A stretch of DNA of 5,304 bases from JBAVQS01 sp049694275 (GTDB taxonomy: Bacteria > Chloroflexota > Anaerolineae > UBA4142 > SHND01), in assembly GCA_049694275.1 (NCBI GenBank), contig JBAVQS010000411.1:1-5304 (forward strand), read 5' to 3'. Shown piece after piece: positions 1 to 5,304 of the stretch. The translations under genes and the position numbers were made by a program. The notes under the pieces were generated by a model. That model was not told where the DNA came from. It did not search any database and saw only the letters and a list, made by a program, of their open reading frames with translations. How positions within the stretch are numbered: the stretch's first letter is position 1; the number at the start of each line of letters is the position of its first letter.

Positions 1-30
1 CGCGTTGGGGAGATTGATCGACTCGGGGGA

Positions 31-37
31 AAAGGAG
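31..37 (+). promoter_or_regulatory. Ribosome binding site of the transposase gene
   Basis: The purine run AAAGGAG lies 7 bases before the ATG at 45, a near-ideal Shine-Dalgarno sequence and spacing. It supports that ATG over the earlier out-of-frame ATG-like possibilities and indicates that the gene can be translated. Confidence 0.8.
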
Positions 38-44
38 TCTCTCA

Positions 45-554
45 ATGGCATTCTGGCGATTGTATTACCATTTGGTCTGGGCCACCAAGAACCGCGAACC
101 GTTGATCCAGCCCGAAATCGAAAAACGGCTTTACGCCTATATTGTCCACAAGGCGGCCGAACTCGATTGCTATGTCTATGCCATCAACGGCTGGCATGAC
201 CACCTCCATCTCGTGCTATCCATCCCCCCCAAGCACTCCGTCGCCGATGTGGTAAAACACCTCAAGGGGTCCAGCTCCCATGACCTCAATCTCGCGGAGG
301 GAATGAACCACGAATTCGCCTGGCAGCGGGGGTACGGGGCACTATCGGTCGGCGAACGGCAGCGCGCCATTGCCGAGGCGTATGTCGCGAATCAAAAGAC
401 CCATCATGCGAACCAGACCACGAACACGTGGTTGGAGCACGACAGCGAGTTCGACGAAGGACCTGCCGATGCCGGCCTCGACCCCGGCCCCGTCCCCTCC
501 ATCGCGCATGAAACATCGCCCGATTACAATCTAAACGGCGAATTCCTTTTCTAA
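45..554 (+). CDS. IS200-like / REP-associated Y1 (HUH) transposase
   Basis: Predicted single-strand DNA transposase of the Y1 (IS200-like, PF01797-type) family, 169 residues. Enzymes of this family nick one strand through a tyrosine-DNA link, with a metal held by an HUH pair. The HUH motif is visible as H53-L54-H55 in HDHLHLVLSIPP. The likely catalytic tyrosine is Y113 in the helix EAYVANQKTHH. The N-terminal YYHLVWATKNREPL and the central KGSSSHDLN also fit the family. After about residue 122 there is a tail of some 45 residues rich in acidic residues, Gly and Pro. From memory, close relatives carry a similar tail (WLEHDSEFDEGP-like), so it is probably native. No frameshift or missing key residue is seen. 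No TnpB gene is present. The length, the solitary gene and the adjacent GC-rich repeats favour a REP-associated (RAYT-like) enzyme over a complete IS200 element, but the left flank is cut by the window. Family is secure; subtype is an inference. Confidence 0.92.
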   Translation: MAFWRLYYHLVWATKNREPLIQPEIEKRLYAYIVHKAAELDCYVYAINGWHDHLHLVLSIPPKHSVADVVKHLKGSSSHDLNLAEGMNHEFAWQRGYGALSVGERQRAIAEAYVANQKTHHANQTTNTWLEHDSEFDEGPADAGLDPGPVPSIAHETSPDYNLNGEFLF

Positions 555-597
555 TCTATTTGTATGCTTTCCCGCCCACATCGTCCTTACCCGCTCC

Positions 598-616
598 AGT
601 CTGCTTCCAGCAGACT
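598..616. repeat. Perfect stem-loop downstream of the transposase
   Basis: AGTCTGC (598-604) and GCAGACT (610-616) are exact reverse complements around the 5-base loop TTCCA. The hairpin begins 44 bases after the transposase stop and 22 bases before the repeat array. No T-run follows, so it is a poor intrinsic terminator. IS200/IS605 and REP-associated transposases recognise subterminal hairpins, so it could be a substrate or element-end structure. That role is inferred only from position and family. Confidence 0.55.
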
Positions 617-637
617 TGCCATACCAGCCCGCAATTC

Positions 638-912
638 ATTCGCGGGCGCCATCCGCGGGCGCCATCCGCGGGTGCCATTCGCGGGCTATCACGGGCGGCC
701 ATCCGCGGGCACCATTTGCGGGTGCCATTCGCGGGTGCCATTCGCGGGCGGCATCCGCGGGCAGCCATCCGCGGGCGCCATTCGCGCAATTCATTCGCGG
801 GCGGCCATCCGCGGGCGCCATCCACGGGCGGCATCCACGGGCGGCCATCCGCGCAATTCATTTGCGGGCGGCATCCGCGGGCAGCCATCCGCGGGCGCCA
901 TTCGACGCCGCC
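638..912. repeat. Tandem array of about 21 imperfect 13-14 bp GC-rich units
   Basis: The stretch can be cut into 21 head-to-tail units, each beginning with AT, with consensus ATYCGCGGGYGCC. Sixteen are 13 bases, four are 14 (753, 793, 833, 873) and one is 11 (677). Seven match the consensus exactly (units starting 638, 651, 664, 727, 767, 807, 887). Most differences are transitions (ATTC/ATCC, GGC/GGT, CGCGGG/CACGGG). A variant ending GCAATTC occurs at 780-792 and 847-859, and the same GCAATTC at 631-637 directly precedes the first unit. A partial last unit begins at 913 (ATTCAACTC). Many units contain the self-complementary CCGCGG or GGCGCC, so either strand can fold. The unit has no stop in any frame, so the long reading frames crossing it on both strands are expected by composition and are not evidence of a gene. 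This array fills most of the 376-base gap between the transposase and hsdR. Confidence 0.93.
744..904. repeat. 41-base perfect direct repeat inside the array (744-784 and 864-904)
   Basis: Bases 744-784 and 864-904 are identical, 120 bases apart. Each spans the same order of unit variants (GGCGGC, then GCAGCC, then GGCGCC). Agreement extends three more bases upstream (741-743 against 861-863) with one C/T change. This shows a multi-unit block was copied as a whole, by unequal exchange or slippage, rather than the array growing only one unit at a time. Confidence 0.9.
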
Positions 913-930
913 ATTCAACTCTGAATAACC

Positions 931-3900
931 ATGATCCTCTCTAACGACAAATCCAACGACACAATCCGCCTCGACGAGAAATCGCACGTCGAAGAGCCGT
1001 TCCTCGCGCAACTCGAAAGGCTGGGCTGGCAGGTCCTCCGGCTCGACCAGAAGCAGACCCCGGCCCATAGCTTCCGCGCCGATTTCGGAAAGGTCGTTCT
1101 TGAGCCCCACCTCGCCGCGGCGCTCCGCAAGATCAACCCTTTCCTGCGCGACGATCAGGTCGCCGAGGTCATCCGGCGCATCACGACGTTTCAATCCGGG
1201 AATCTGATCGAGAACAACCGGAGGGTGCTCGACCTCCTCCTGGAAAATACGAGCGTCGCGGTCAACCATGATACGGGCGAGACACGCCCCACCGTCCGTT
1301 TCATCGATTTCAAGACCCGCGCCAACAACTCGTTCCTTGCCATCGCCCAGTTCAAGGTCCGCATCCCCGGCGCCGAGCATCACATCATCCCCGATATTGT
1401 GCTCTTTATCAACGGCCTGCCCATCGCCATCGTCGAATGCAAGTCCAGCAAGGTCAAGGAACCGATTGCCGAGGCGATTGACCAATTGATGCGCTATAGC
1501 CAGCAGCGCGGCGAAGGCGCAGAAGGCAACCAGGAGCTCTTTTACTATAACCAATTCCTCGTCGCCACCTGCCGCAACATCTGCAAGTTCGGGACCATCA
1601 CCACGCACATCGAGAAATACTGGTATCGCTGGCTTGATCCGTATCCGCTCAAGCTGGACGACCTACCGCACGAGGGCACGACCCCGAACGACCAGCAGCG
1701 CCTCGTCGCGGGGATGCTGGCGAAGGACAACCTGCTCGACCTGATTCAAACGTTCACGATTTTCGGCCTTAACGAGCGCGGGCAGACCGTCAAGCTTGTC
1801 GCGCGCTATCAGCAATTTCGCGCCGTCAAGCTCGCGGTCAAGCGCCTGCTCGAAGGCGGCAATCGCCGCGCGCGGAGCGGAATCATCTGGCACACGCAGG
1901 GCTCGGGCAAATCGCTCACGATGATGTTCATGGTACGCGAGATGCGCAAGCACCTCGCGCTCGGCAGTTGGAAGATCGTCTTTGTCACCGACCGCACCCA
2001 GCTCGAACAGCAGTTGACCGAAACGGGCCAGGGCAGCGGGCAAAGGGTCAAGGTCGCCGAATGGATCAATCCCGACCCGAACCGGCCGGGCAAGAGCCTC
2101 AAAGAGCTCATCGCCAACGACACGCCCGATCTCGTGATGGCGATGATTCACAAGTTCCAGGAGCGCGACCTGCACGAGATATTCCCGCGCCTGAACGACA
2201 GTCCGAACATCCTCATCATGGTGGACGAGGCGCACCGTTCCCAGTATCAGACGCTCGGCGCGAACCTCGACCGCGCCATGCCGAACGCGTCACGCATCGC
2301 GTACACCGGCACGCCGATTGACAAGACAGAAGAGACCTTTGGGGATTACATTGACAAGTACACGATGCGCCAGTCGGTCGCCGATGGGACGACGCTCGAA
2401 ATCGTGTATGAAGGGCGCACGCAAAACGCGCAGGTGACCGACCCGAGCGCGCTGGACAAGCGGTTCGAGGACGTGTTCAGCGAGTATAACCTGGTCGAGC
2501 GCTTGCAGATTCTCGGGTACGGCTCGCGTGACGCCTATCTCGAAGCGGAGGATGTGATCCGGGGTAAGGCGCGCGATATGGTCGCCCATTATGTCCACCA
2601 TGTCCTGCCCGGCGGGTTCAAAGCCCAGGTGGTCGCCACCTCGCGCGAGGCGGCGGTGCGCTATAAAGCGCAACTGGACGCCGCGCTCCAGGAAAGCGTG
2701 GCCGCGCTCGAACTCGACAACCCCCAGTGCATCAACCTGGACCGGCTGCGCACGCTGGAAACGGCCGTCGTCATCTCGGGCGCGCATAACGACAAGCCGC
2801 ACCTGAAACCGTACACCGACGAACATCACCACACCCGGAGCATCCGGCGCTTCAAACTGCCGTTCGACGCGACGGAGGGCGAGGGCGTCGACCTGGTGGA
2901 TGGGCGCGTCGGCATCCTCGTCGTCAACAATATGCTGCTCACCGGTTTCGACGCGCCCGTCGAGCAGGTCCTCTACCTCGACCGCGTCATTATCGCCCAC
3001 AATCTCTTGCAAGCCATTGCGCGCGTCAACCGCGTCGGCGACGAGCACAAGGAGAAGGGGTTTGTCGTGGATTATGTCGGCGTGGGGAACGACCTCAAGC
3101 GGGCGCTGGACAGTTACGCGGAACGGGAACAGCAAGAGCTGATCGAATCGCTGGGGAACGACCAGGCGAATATCAACGCACTGATCCAGGCGCGCCGCGA
3201 AATCTGGGACCTGCTCAAGAAATACGGCTTGACCGGTTTCGCCGACCCCGACGCGTTCTTTGATCTGTTCTATGACGAAGATATCCGGTTCGAATACATC
3301 CTGGCGTTCAAGAAGCTGACCCGCGCGCTCAATCTGGTCTTTCCGGCCCGGCAAGCGCTCGATTATTTGCCGGATTACGAAAATTTCACCCAGATCAATG
3401 CGCTGGCCGAACGTCACCTGCACGATGGACGCCTGAGCATGCGCGGCATCCCGGACAAGCTCCGCGCCATCACGGACGAATACCTGCGGTCGAACGGCAT
3501 CACCCAACGGATCGCGCCCATCTCCATCCTCGACGCCGATTTTCAAAAAGGGGTCCAGGCGCGCACGCGCAGCAAGACGCGTGCGGCGGAGGTCGAGCAC
3601 GCCATTCGCCACTATATCGAGCTGAATATAGACCAGGACCCCGAGCTCTTTACTTCCTTTGCCGAGGCGCTGGAGAAAATCCTGCAAGAGTTCAAGGATA
3701 ACTGGGACAAGATTTATGCGGAGCTGGAGAAACTGCGCCAGCGGATGGCGGCGAATGAGAAGGAACAGACCTACGGCCTGGACCGCAAAAAGCACATGCC
3801 GATCTTTGGCATCTTCAAGCGCGAGTTGTTTGATAATCGCGAACTGACCCCGGACGAGATCGCGCAGAATGTGGACCTGACGCAAAACACCTTTAACCTG

Positions 3901-4095
3901 ATCCGGCAGGAGGCGCAGATCGCCGGCTTTTGGAATTCGATCCCTGCGCAGAGCAAGCTCAAAGGCGAATTGCAGGGGCTCTTTATGCTTGAGCGTTTCG
4001 GCGGCCTGCCGCACATGTTCGACAAGCGCCTTGCGCTCATCTCACGCCTGATGGAATGGGCCAAAGAGAATCACGGGACCATTATGCGGGACTGA
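931..4095 (+). CDS. hsdR: Type I restriction enzyme R (HsdR) subunit, endonuclease and translocase
   Basis: Predicted ATP-driven DNA translocase and nuclease subunit of a type I restriction-modification complex, 1054 residues, close to the EcoR124I HsdR length. The N-terminal PD-(D/E)xK nuclease is visible as D155 (IIPDIVLFINGLP), E169 and K171 (VECKSS), with the spacing I recall for EcoR124I. The SF2 helicase motifs are intact: Walker A HTQGSGKS (321-328), motif Ia VFVTDRTQLEQQL (350-362), DEAH (432-435), TGTP (459-462), LLTGFDAP (669-676) and motif VI QAIARVNR (694-701). A charged helical C-terminal region (about 903-945) is followed by the final domain, where this family contacts the methylase core. 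An in-frame TGA at 922 and no other nearby ATG fix the start at 931. No good Shine-Dalgarno is visible, because the repeat array runs almost to the start. HsdM and HsdS are not in the window, and without them family members do not cleave. The next gene starts one base after the stop. Confidence 0.97.
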   Translation: MILSNDKSNDTIRLDEKSHVEEPFLAQLERLGWQVLRLDQKQTPAHSFRADFGKVVLEPHLAAALRKINPFLRDDQVAEVIRRITTFQSGNLIENNRRVLDLLLENTSVAVNHDTGETRPTVRFIDFKTRANNSFLAIAQFKVRIPGAEHHIIPDIVLFINGLPIAIVECKSSKVKEPIAEAIDQLMRYSQQRGEGAEGNQELFYYNQFLVATCRNICKFGTITTHIEKYWYRWLDPYPLKLDDLPHEGTTPNDQQRLVAGMLAKDNLLDLIQTFTIFGLNERGQTVKLVARYQQFRAVKLAVKRLLEGGNRRARSGIIWHTQGSGKSLTMMFMVREMRKHLALGSWKIVFVTDRTQLEQQLTETGQGSGQRVKVAEWINPDPNRPGKSLKELIANDTPDLVMAMIHKFQERDLHEIFPRLNDSPNILIMVDEAHRSQYQTLGANLDRAMPNASRIAYTGTPIDKTEETFGDYIDKYTMRQSVADGTTLEIVYEGRTQNAQVTDPSALDKRFEDVFSEYNLVERLQILGYGSRDAYLEAEDVIRGKARDMVAHYVHHVLPGGFKAQVVATSREAAVRYKAQLDAALQESVAALELDNPQCINLDRLRTLETAVVISGAHNDKPHLKPYTDEHHHTRSIRRFKLPFDATEGEGVDLVDGRVGILVVNNMLLTGFDAPVEQVLYLDRVIIAHNLLQAIARVNRVGDEHKEKGFVVDYVGVGNDLKRALDSYAEREQQELIESLGNDQANINALIQARREIWDLLKKYGLTGFADPDAFFDLFYDEDIRFEYILAFKKLTRALNLVFPARQALDYLPDYENFTQINALAERHLHDGRLSMRGIPDKLRAITDEYLRSNGITQRIAPISILDADFQKGVQARTRSKTRAAEVEHAIRHYIELNIDQDPELFTSFAEALEKILQEFKDNWDKIYAELEKLRQRMAANEKEQTYGLDRKKHMPIFGIFKRELFDNRELTPDEIAQNVDLTQNTFNLIRQEAQIAGFWNSIPAQSKLKGELQGLFMLERFGGLPHMFDKRLALISRLMEWAKENHGTIMRD

Positions 4096-4096
4096 A

Positions 4097-4771
4097 ATGA
4101 AGCTGGACTATCGTATTGTCTATTCCCAACGCAAAACGATCGGCGTCAGCGTCGAGCGCGATGCCTCAGTCATCGTTCGCGCGCCCATCGGCGCATCCGA
4201 GGATGAGATTCGACAGGCCATCGAAGGCAAGCGCTTTTGGCTCTACCAAAAAATCCGCCACAAGCAGAAATATCCCGGCCATGCAGTGCGCAAGGAGTTT
4301 GTGACCGGCGAGAGCATTTTGTATCTGGGGCGCAATTATCGCCTGAGACTCACCGACGAACGGATCTCGAACGTCCAGTTCCATTCGGCTTTTTATATCT
4401 CGCGCGCGCAACGCCCGCAGGCAGCGCAACTCTTGCGTGAGTGGTACATCCGGCGCGCCGAGGAAAAACTCCCTTCCAAAGCAAAAGCATTTGCAGAGGC
4501 GCTGGGCGTGACCTTTAACCGCATCCTCATTTCCAACCTCAAGGTGCGTTGGGGCTCTTGCACGCCCAAGAGCAACCTCAACTTTAACTGGCGGATCATG
4601 AAAGCGCCAATCTTTGTGATTGATTACCTGATCGTCCACGAGCTCGCCCACCTGCTCGAATCGAACCACACCCCGCGCTTTTGGAACATCGTGTCGGTCC
4701 AGGCGCCGCGCTATGAAGCGGCCAGGGAGTGGCTCAAGGAAAATGGGAACGTGCTCGAAGAAGATTTCTAA
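4097..4771 (+). CDS. YgjP/DUF45 (M48/SprT-like) zinc metallopeptidase
   Basis: Predicted soluble zinc-dependent peptidase of the YgjP-like family (DUF45, PF01863), 224 residues, about the family's usual size. The zinc site is HELAH (181-185), with a downstream H191 in the conserved ESNHTPRFW as probable third ligand and E182 as catalytic base. The upstream RWGSCTPKSNLNFNWR (151-166) is the other hallmark block. The N-terminal half (KTIGVSVERDASVIVRAP) is a beta-rich region typical of the family. No signal peptide or membrane segment is seen, so it should be cytoplasmic. The ATG follows the hsdR stop by one base (TGA-A-ATG) with only a weak purine-rich stretch before it, so translation is probably coupled to hsdR. 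Such genes are often found beside hsdR, but the substrate and any role in restriction are not established. Proteolytic control of the R subunit is an untested possibility. Confidence 0.92.
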   Translation: MKLDYRIVYSQRKTIGVSVERDASVIVRAPIGASEDEIRQAIEGKRFWLYQKIRHKQKYPGHAVRKEFVTGESILYLGRNYRLRLTDERISNVQFHSAFYISRAQRPQAAQLLREWYIRRAEEKLPSKAKAFAEALGVTFNRILISNLKVRWGSCTPKSNLNFNWRIMKAPIFVIDYLIVHELAHLLESNHTPRFWNIVSVQAPRYEAAREWLKENGNVLEEDF

Positions 4772-4777
4772 TCCAGC

Positions 4778-4789
4778 CCGCTAGAGCGG
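4778..4789. terminator. Weak inverted repeat between convergent genes
   Basis: CCGC (4778-4781) and GCGG (4786-4789) can pair around TAGA, extendable to a 5-base stem with a 2-base loop. It lies where the metallopeptidase and membrane-protein genes converge, with only 9 bases between their stop codons (4772-4780), and it overlaps the end of the minus-strand gene. The stem is short and no T-run follows on either strand, so a bidirectional terminator is only a possibility. Confidence 0.2.
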
Positions 4790-5146
4790 CCTTTGGCGCC
4801 CGCGCCCGCGCGGGAATCGCGGCCGGCCCACCGGCATCCAGCGCTCGACGGGCGGCTCCGGCGCCTCTTCTTCGTCCTCTTCCAGCTCATCCTCATCTGA
4901 GTTAAGCACCAGCGACGCCCCCGGAACTTCCAGGTAGCCGAGAAACCGCATATAGCCCCACCCCAGCGGGATGGCGACCAGCGTGACGAGCAGCGTCGCC
5001 TCAAAGGTCGTCACCGCAAAGAAACGCGTCATGAGCGAGCCGATCCCCAGCATCGCCGCTGCCGCGATGAGAATCAGCGCCAGCGGCAAGAACACAAACG
5101 TGAACAACCCCAGCAGAATCGATCCCAGCACCGAAAGAATACGCAC
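4781..5146 (-). CDS. Small membrane protein with acidic and Arg/Gly-rich C-terminal tail
   Basis: A 121-residue hypothetical protein that I do not recognise. Residues 4-37 are strongly hydrophobic (LGSILLGLFTFVFLPLALIL onwards), long enough for one long or two short membrane segments. Residues 46-68 (TTFEATLLVTLVAIPLGWGY onwards) form another. After a short link comes an acidic run (SDEDELEEDEEE, 83-94), a Pro-rich spacer and a basic end (RPRFPRGRGRQRP, 108-120). This order suggests an inner-membrane anchor with a charged tail, probably cytoplasmic. The start is GTG at 5146, supported by GGAGGG 9 bases upstream; the next in-frame ATG (residue 32) would remove the first membrane segment. The gene begins 17 bases after the aminotransferase stop on the same strand, so the two are likely co-transcribed. 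No function can be assigned. Reality as a gene is supported by the ribosome site, the membrane pattern and the tight spacing. Confidence 0.75.
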   Translation of the reverse strand: MRILSVLGSILLGLFTFVFLPLALILIAAAAMLGIGSLMTRFFAVTTFEATLLVTLVAIPLGWGYMRFLGYLEVPGASLVLNSDEDELEEDEEEAPEPPVERWMPVGRPRFPRGRGRQRPL

Positions 5147-5155
5147 GAGTCCTTA

Positions 5156-5161
5156 CCCTCC
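5156..5161 (-). promoter_or_regulatory. Ribosome binding site for the GTG-started membrane protein
   Basis: On the minus strand the sequence reads GGAGGG, then 9 bases, then GTG at 5146. A second purine group, AAGGA, lies closer to the GTG. This decides for the GTG start. The site sits in the short gap just after the aminotransferase stop codon. Confidence 0.65.
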
Positions 5162-5163
5162 AT

Positions 5164-5304
5164 CTATTGATGATTTCCCACCACCCGCGCCAGTCGCCGG
5201 ACCCCCTCCTGCAATGCGGGGATATCGTAATACGCAAACGACAGCCGCAGGTAATTGTGCAGCGCATCGCGGCTTGAGAACCGCACGCCGGGGCGATAGC
5301 CCAC
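5164..5304 (-). CDS. C-terminal end of a PLP-dependent aminotransferase (class I/II), cut by the window edge
   Basis: The last 46 codons of a minus-strand gene read in frame from the window edge to TAG at 5164-5166, with no start in view. The peptide includes GVRFSSRDALHNYLRLSFAYYD and ALQEGVRRLARVV. This matches the C-terminal small domain of fold-type I PLP aminotransferases, the group that includes 2-aminoadipate aminotransferase (LysN-like) and MocR-type proteins. In that family the N-Y-L-R-L-S-F block holds the arginine that binds the substrate alpha-carboxylate, here R20 of the visible fragment. The PLP-binding lysine lies outside the window, so the substrate cannot be judged, and a MocR-type regulator with an N-terminal DNA-binding domain cannot be excluded. 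The membrane-protein gene follows 17 bases downstream, probably in the same transcript. Confidence 0.82.
   Translation of the reverse strand: MGYRPGVRFSSRDALHNYLRLSFAYYDIPALQEGVRRLARVVGNHQ

Noticed and set aside
598..616. Intrinsic terminator for the transposase
   Set aside because: The stem is perfect but is not followed by a T-run, and the downstream bases are mixed. A recognition or structural hairpin is as likely.
555..660. hsdR promoter using TTGCCA at 616-621 as a -35 box
   Set aside because: At the usual 16-18 base spacing the sequence is TTCGCG-like and does not resemble a -10 box. No convincing sigma-70 promoter could be supported.
638..912. CRISPR array
   Set aside because: Units are 13-14 bases and directly abut, with no unique spacers and no cas genes nearby.
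560..944. Plus-strand frames across the array giving Arg/Ala/Gly/Ile-rich repeat peptides
   Set aside because: All three frames stay open because of the repeat, the peptides share one periodic pattern shifted by frame, and no ribosome binding site stands out. The array is best treated as non-coding.
556..1608. Long minus-strand open frame (350 codons) crossing the repeats and the hsdR start
   Set aside because: It runs antisense to the hsdR N-terminal domain, and its far end is repeat-derived low-complexity sequence. The repeat unit has no stop in any frame, which explains the length.
2290..4014. 574-codon minus-strand open frame inside hsdR
   Set aside because: It is fully antisense to a gene with clear helicase motifs. 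Long antisense frames are common in GC-rich genes, and the translation shows no recognisable domain.

Overview
The window looks like chromosomal DNA of a GC-rich bacterium. Two weak hints point to a Chloroflexota (Anaerolineae-like) genome. One is the transposase, which opens with MAFWRLYYHLVWATKNREPL and has an AYVANQKTHH active-site block, a type I recall as common there. The other is the mix of GC-rich repeats with housekeeping genes. This placement is from memory and unproven.

Layout. Bases 45-554 (+) encode a small, apparently intact HUH/Y1 transposase of the IS200-like, REP-associated type. Bases 555-930 hold no convincing gene. They contain a perfect 7-bp stem-loop (598-616) and then a dense array of about 21 imperfect 13-14 bp GC-rich units (638-912), consensus ATYCGCGGGYGCC. 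The array ends 18 bases before the hsdR start codon. Bases 931-4095 (+) encode a full-length type I restriction HsdR subunit with intact nuclease and helicase motifs. Its stop is separated by one base from a YgjP/DUF45-type zinc metallopeptidase gene (4097-4771, +). The strand then switches. A small membrane protein (4781-5146, -) lies just downstream of the C-terminal end of a PLP-dependent aminotransferase (5164 to the window edge, -), probably in one operon.

How the parts fit together. HsdR and the metallopeptidase form a two-gene unit, an arrangement seen in many type I restriction loci. HsdR needs HsdM and HsdS to cut DNA. Neither is in the window, so they must lie upstream of base 1 or elsewhere, or the system is an orphan. 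The transposase and repeat array sit where hsdS or the hsdR promoter might be expected, which suggests an insertion between hsdM/S and hsdR or a promoter built within or beside the array. The aminotransferase and membrane-protein pair looks unrelated to restriction.

I see no clearly new system. The part worth most attention is the array between a REP-type transposase and a restriction gene: what made it, and whether its length affects hsdR expression.
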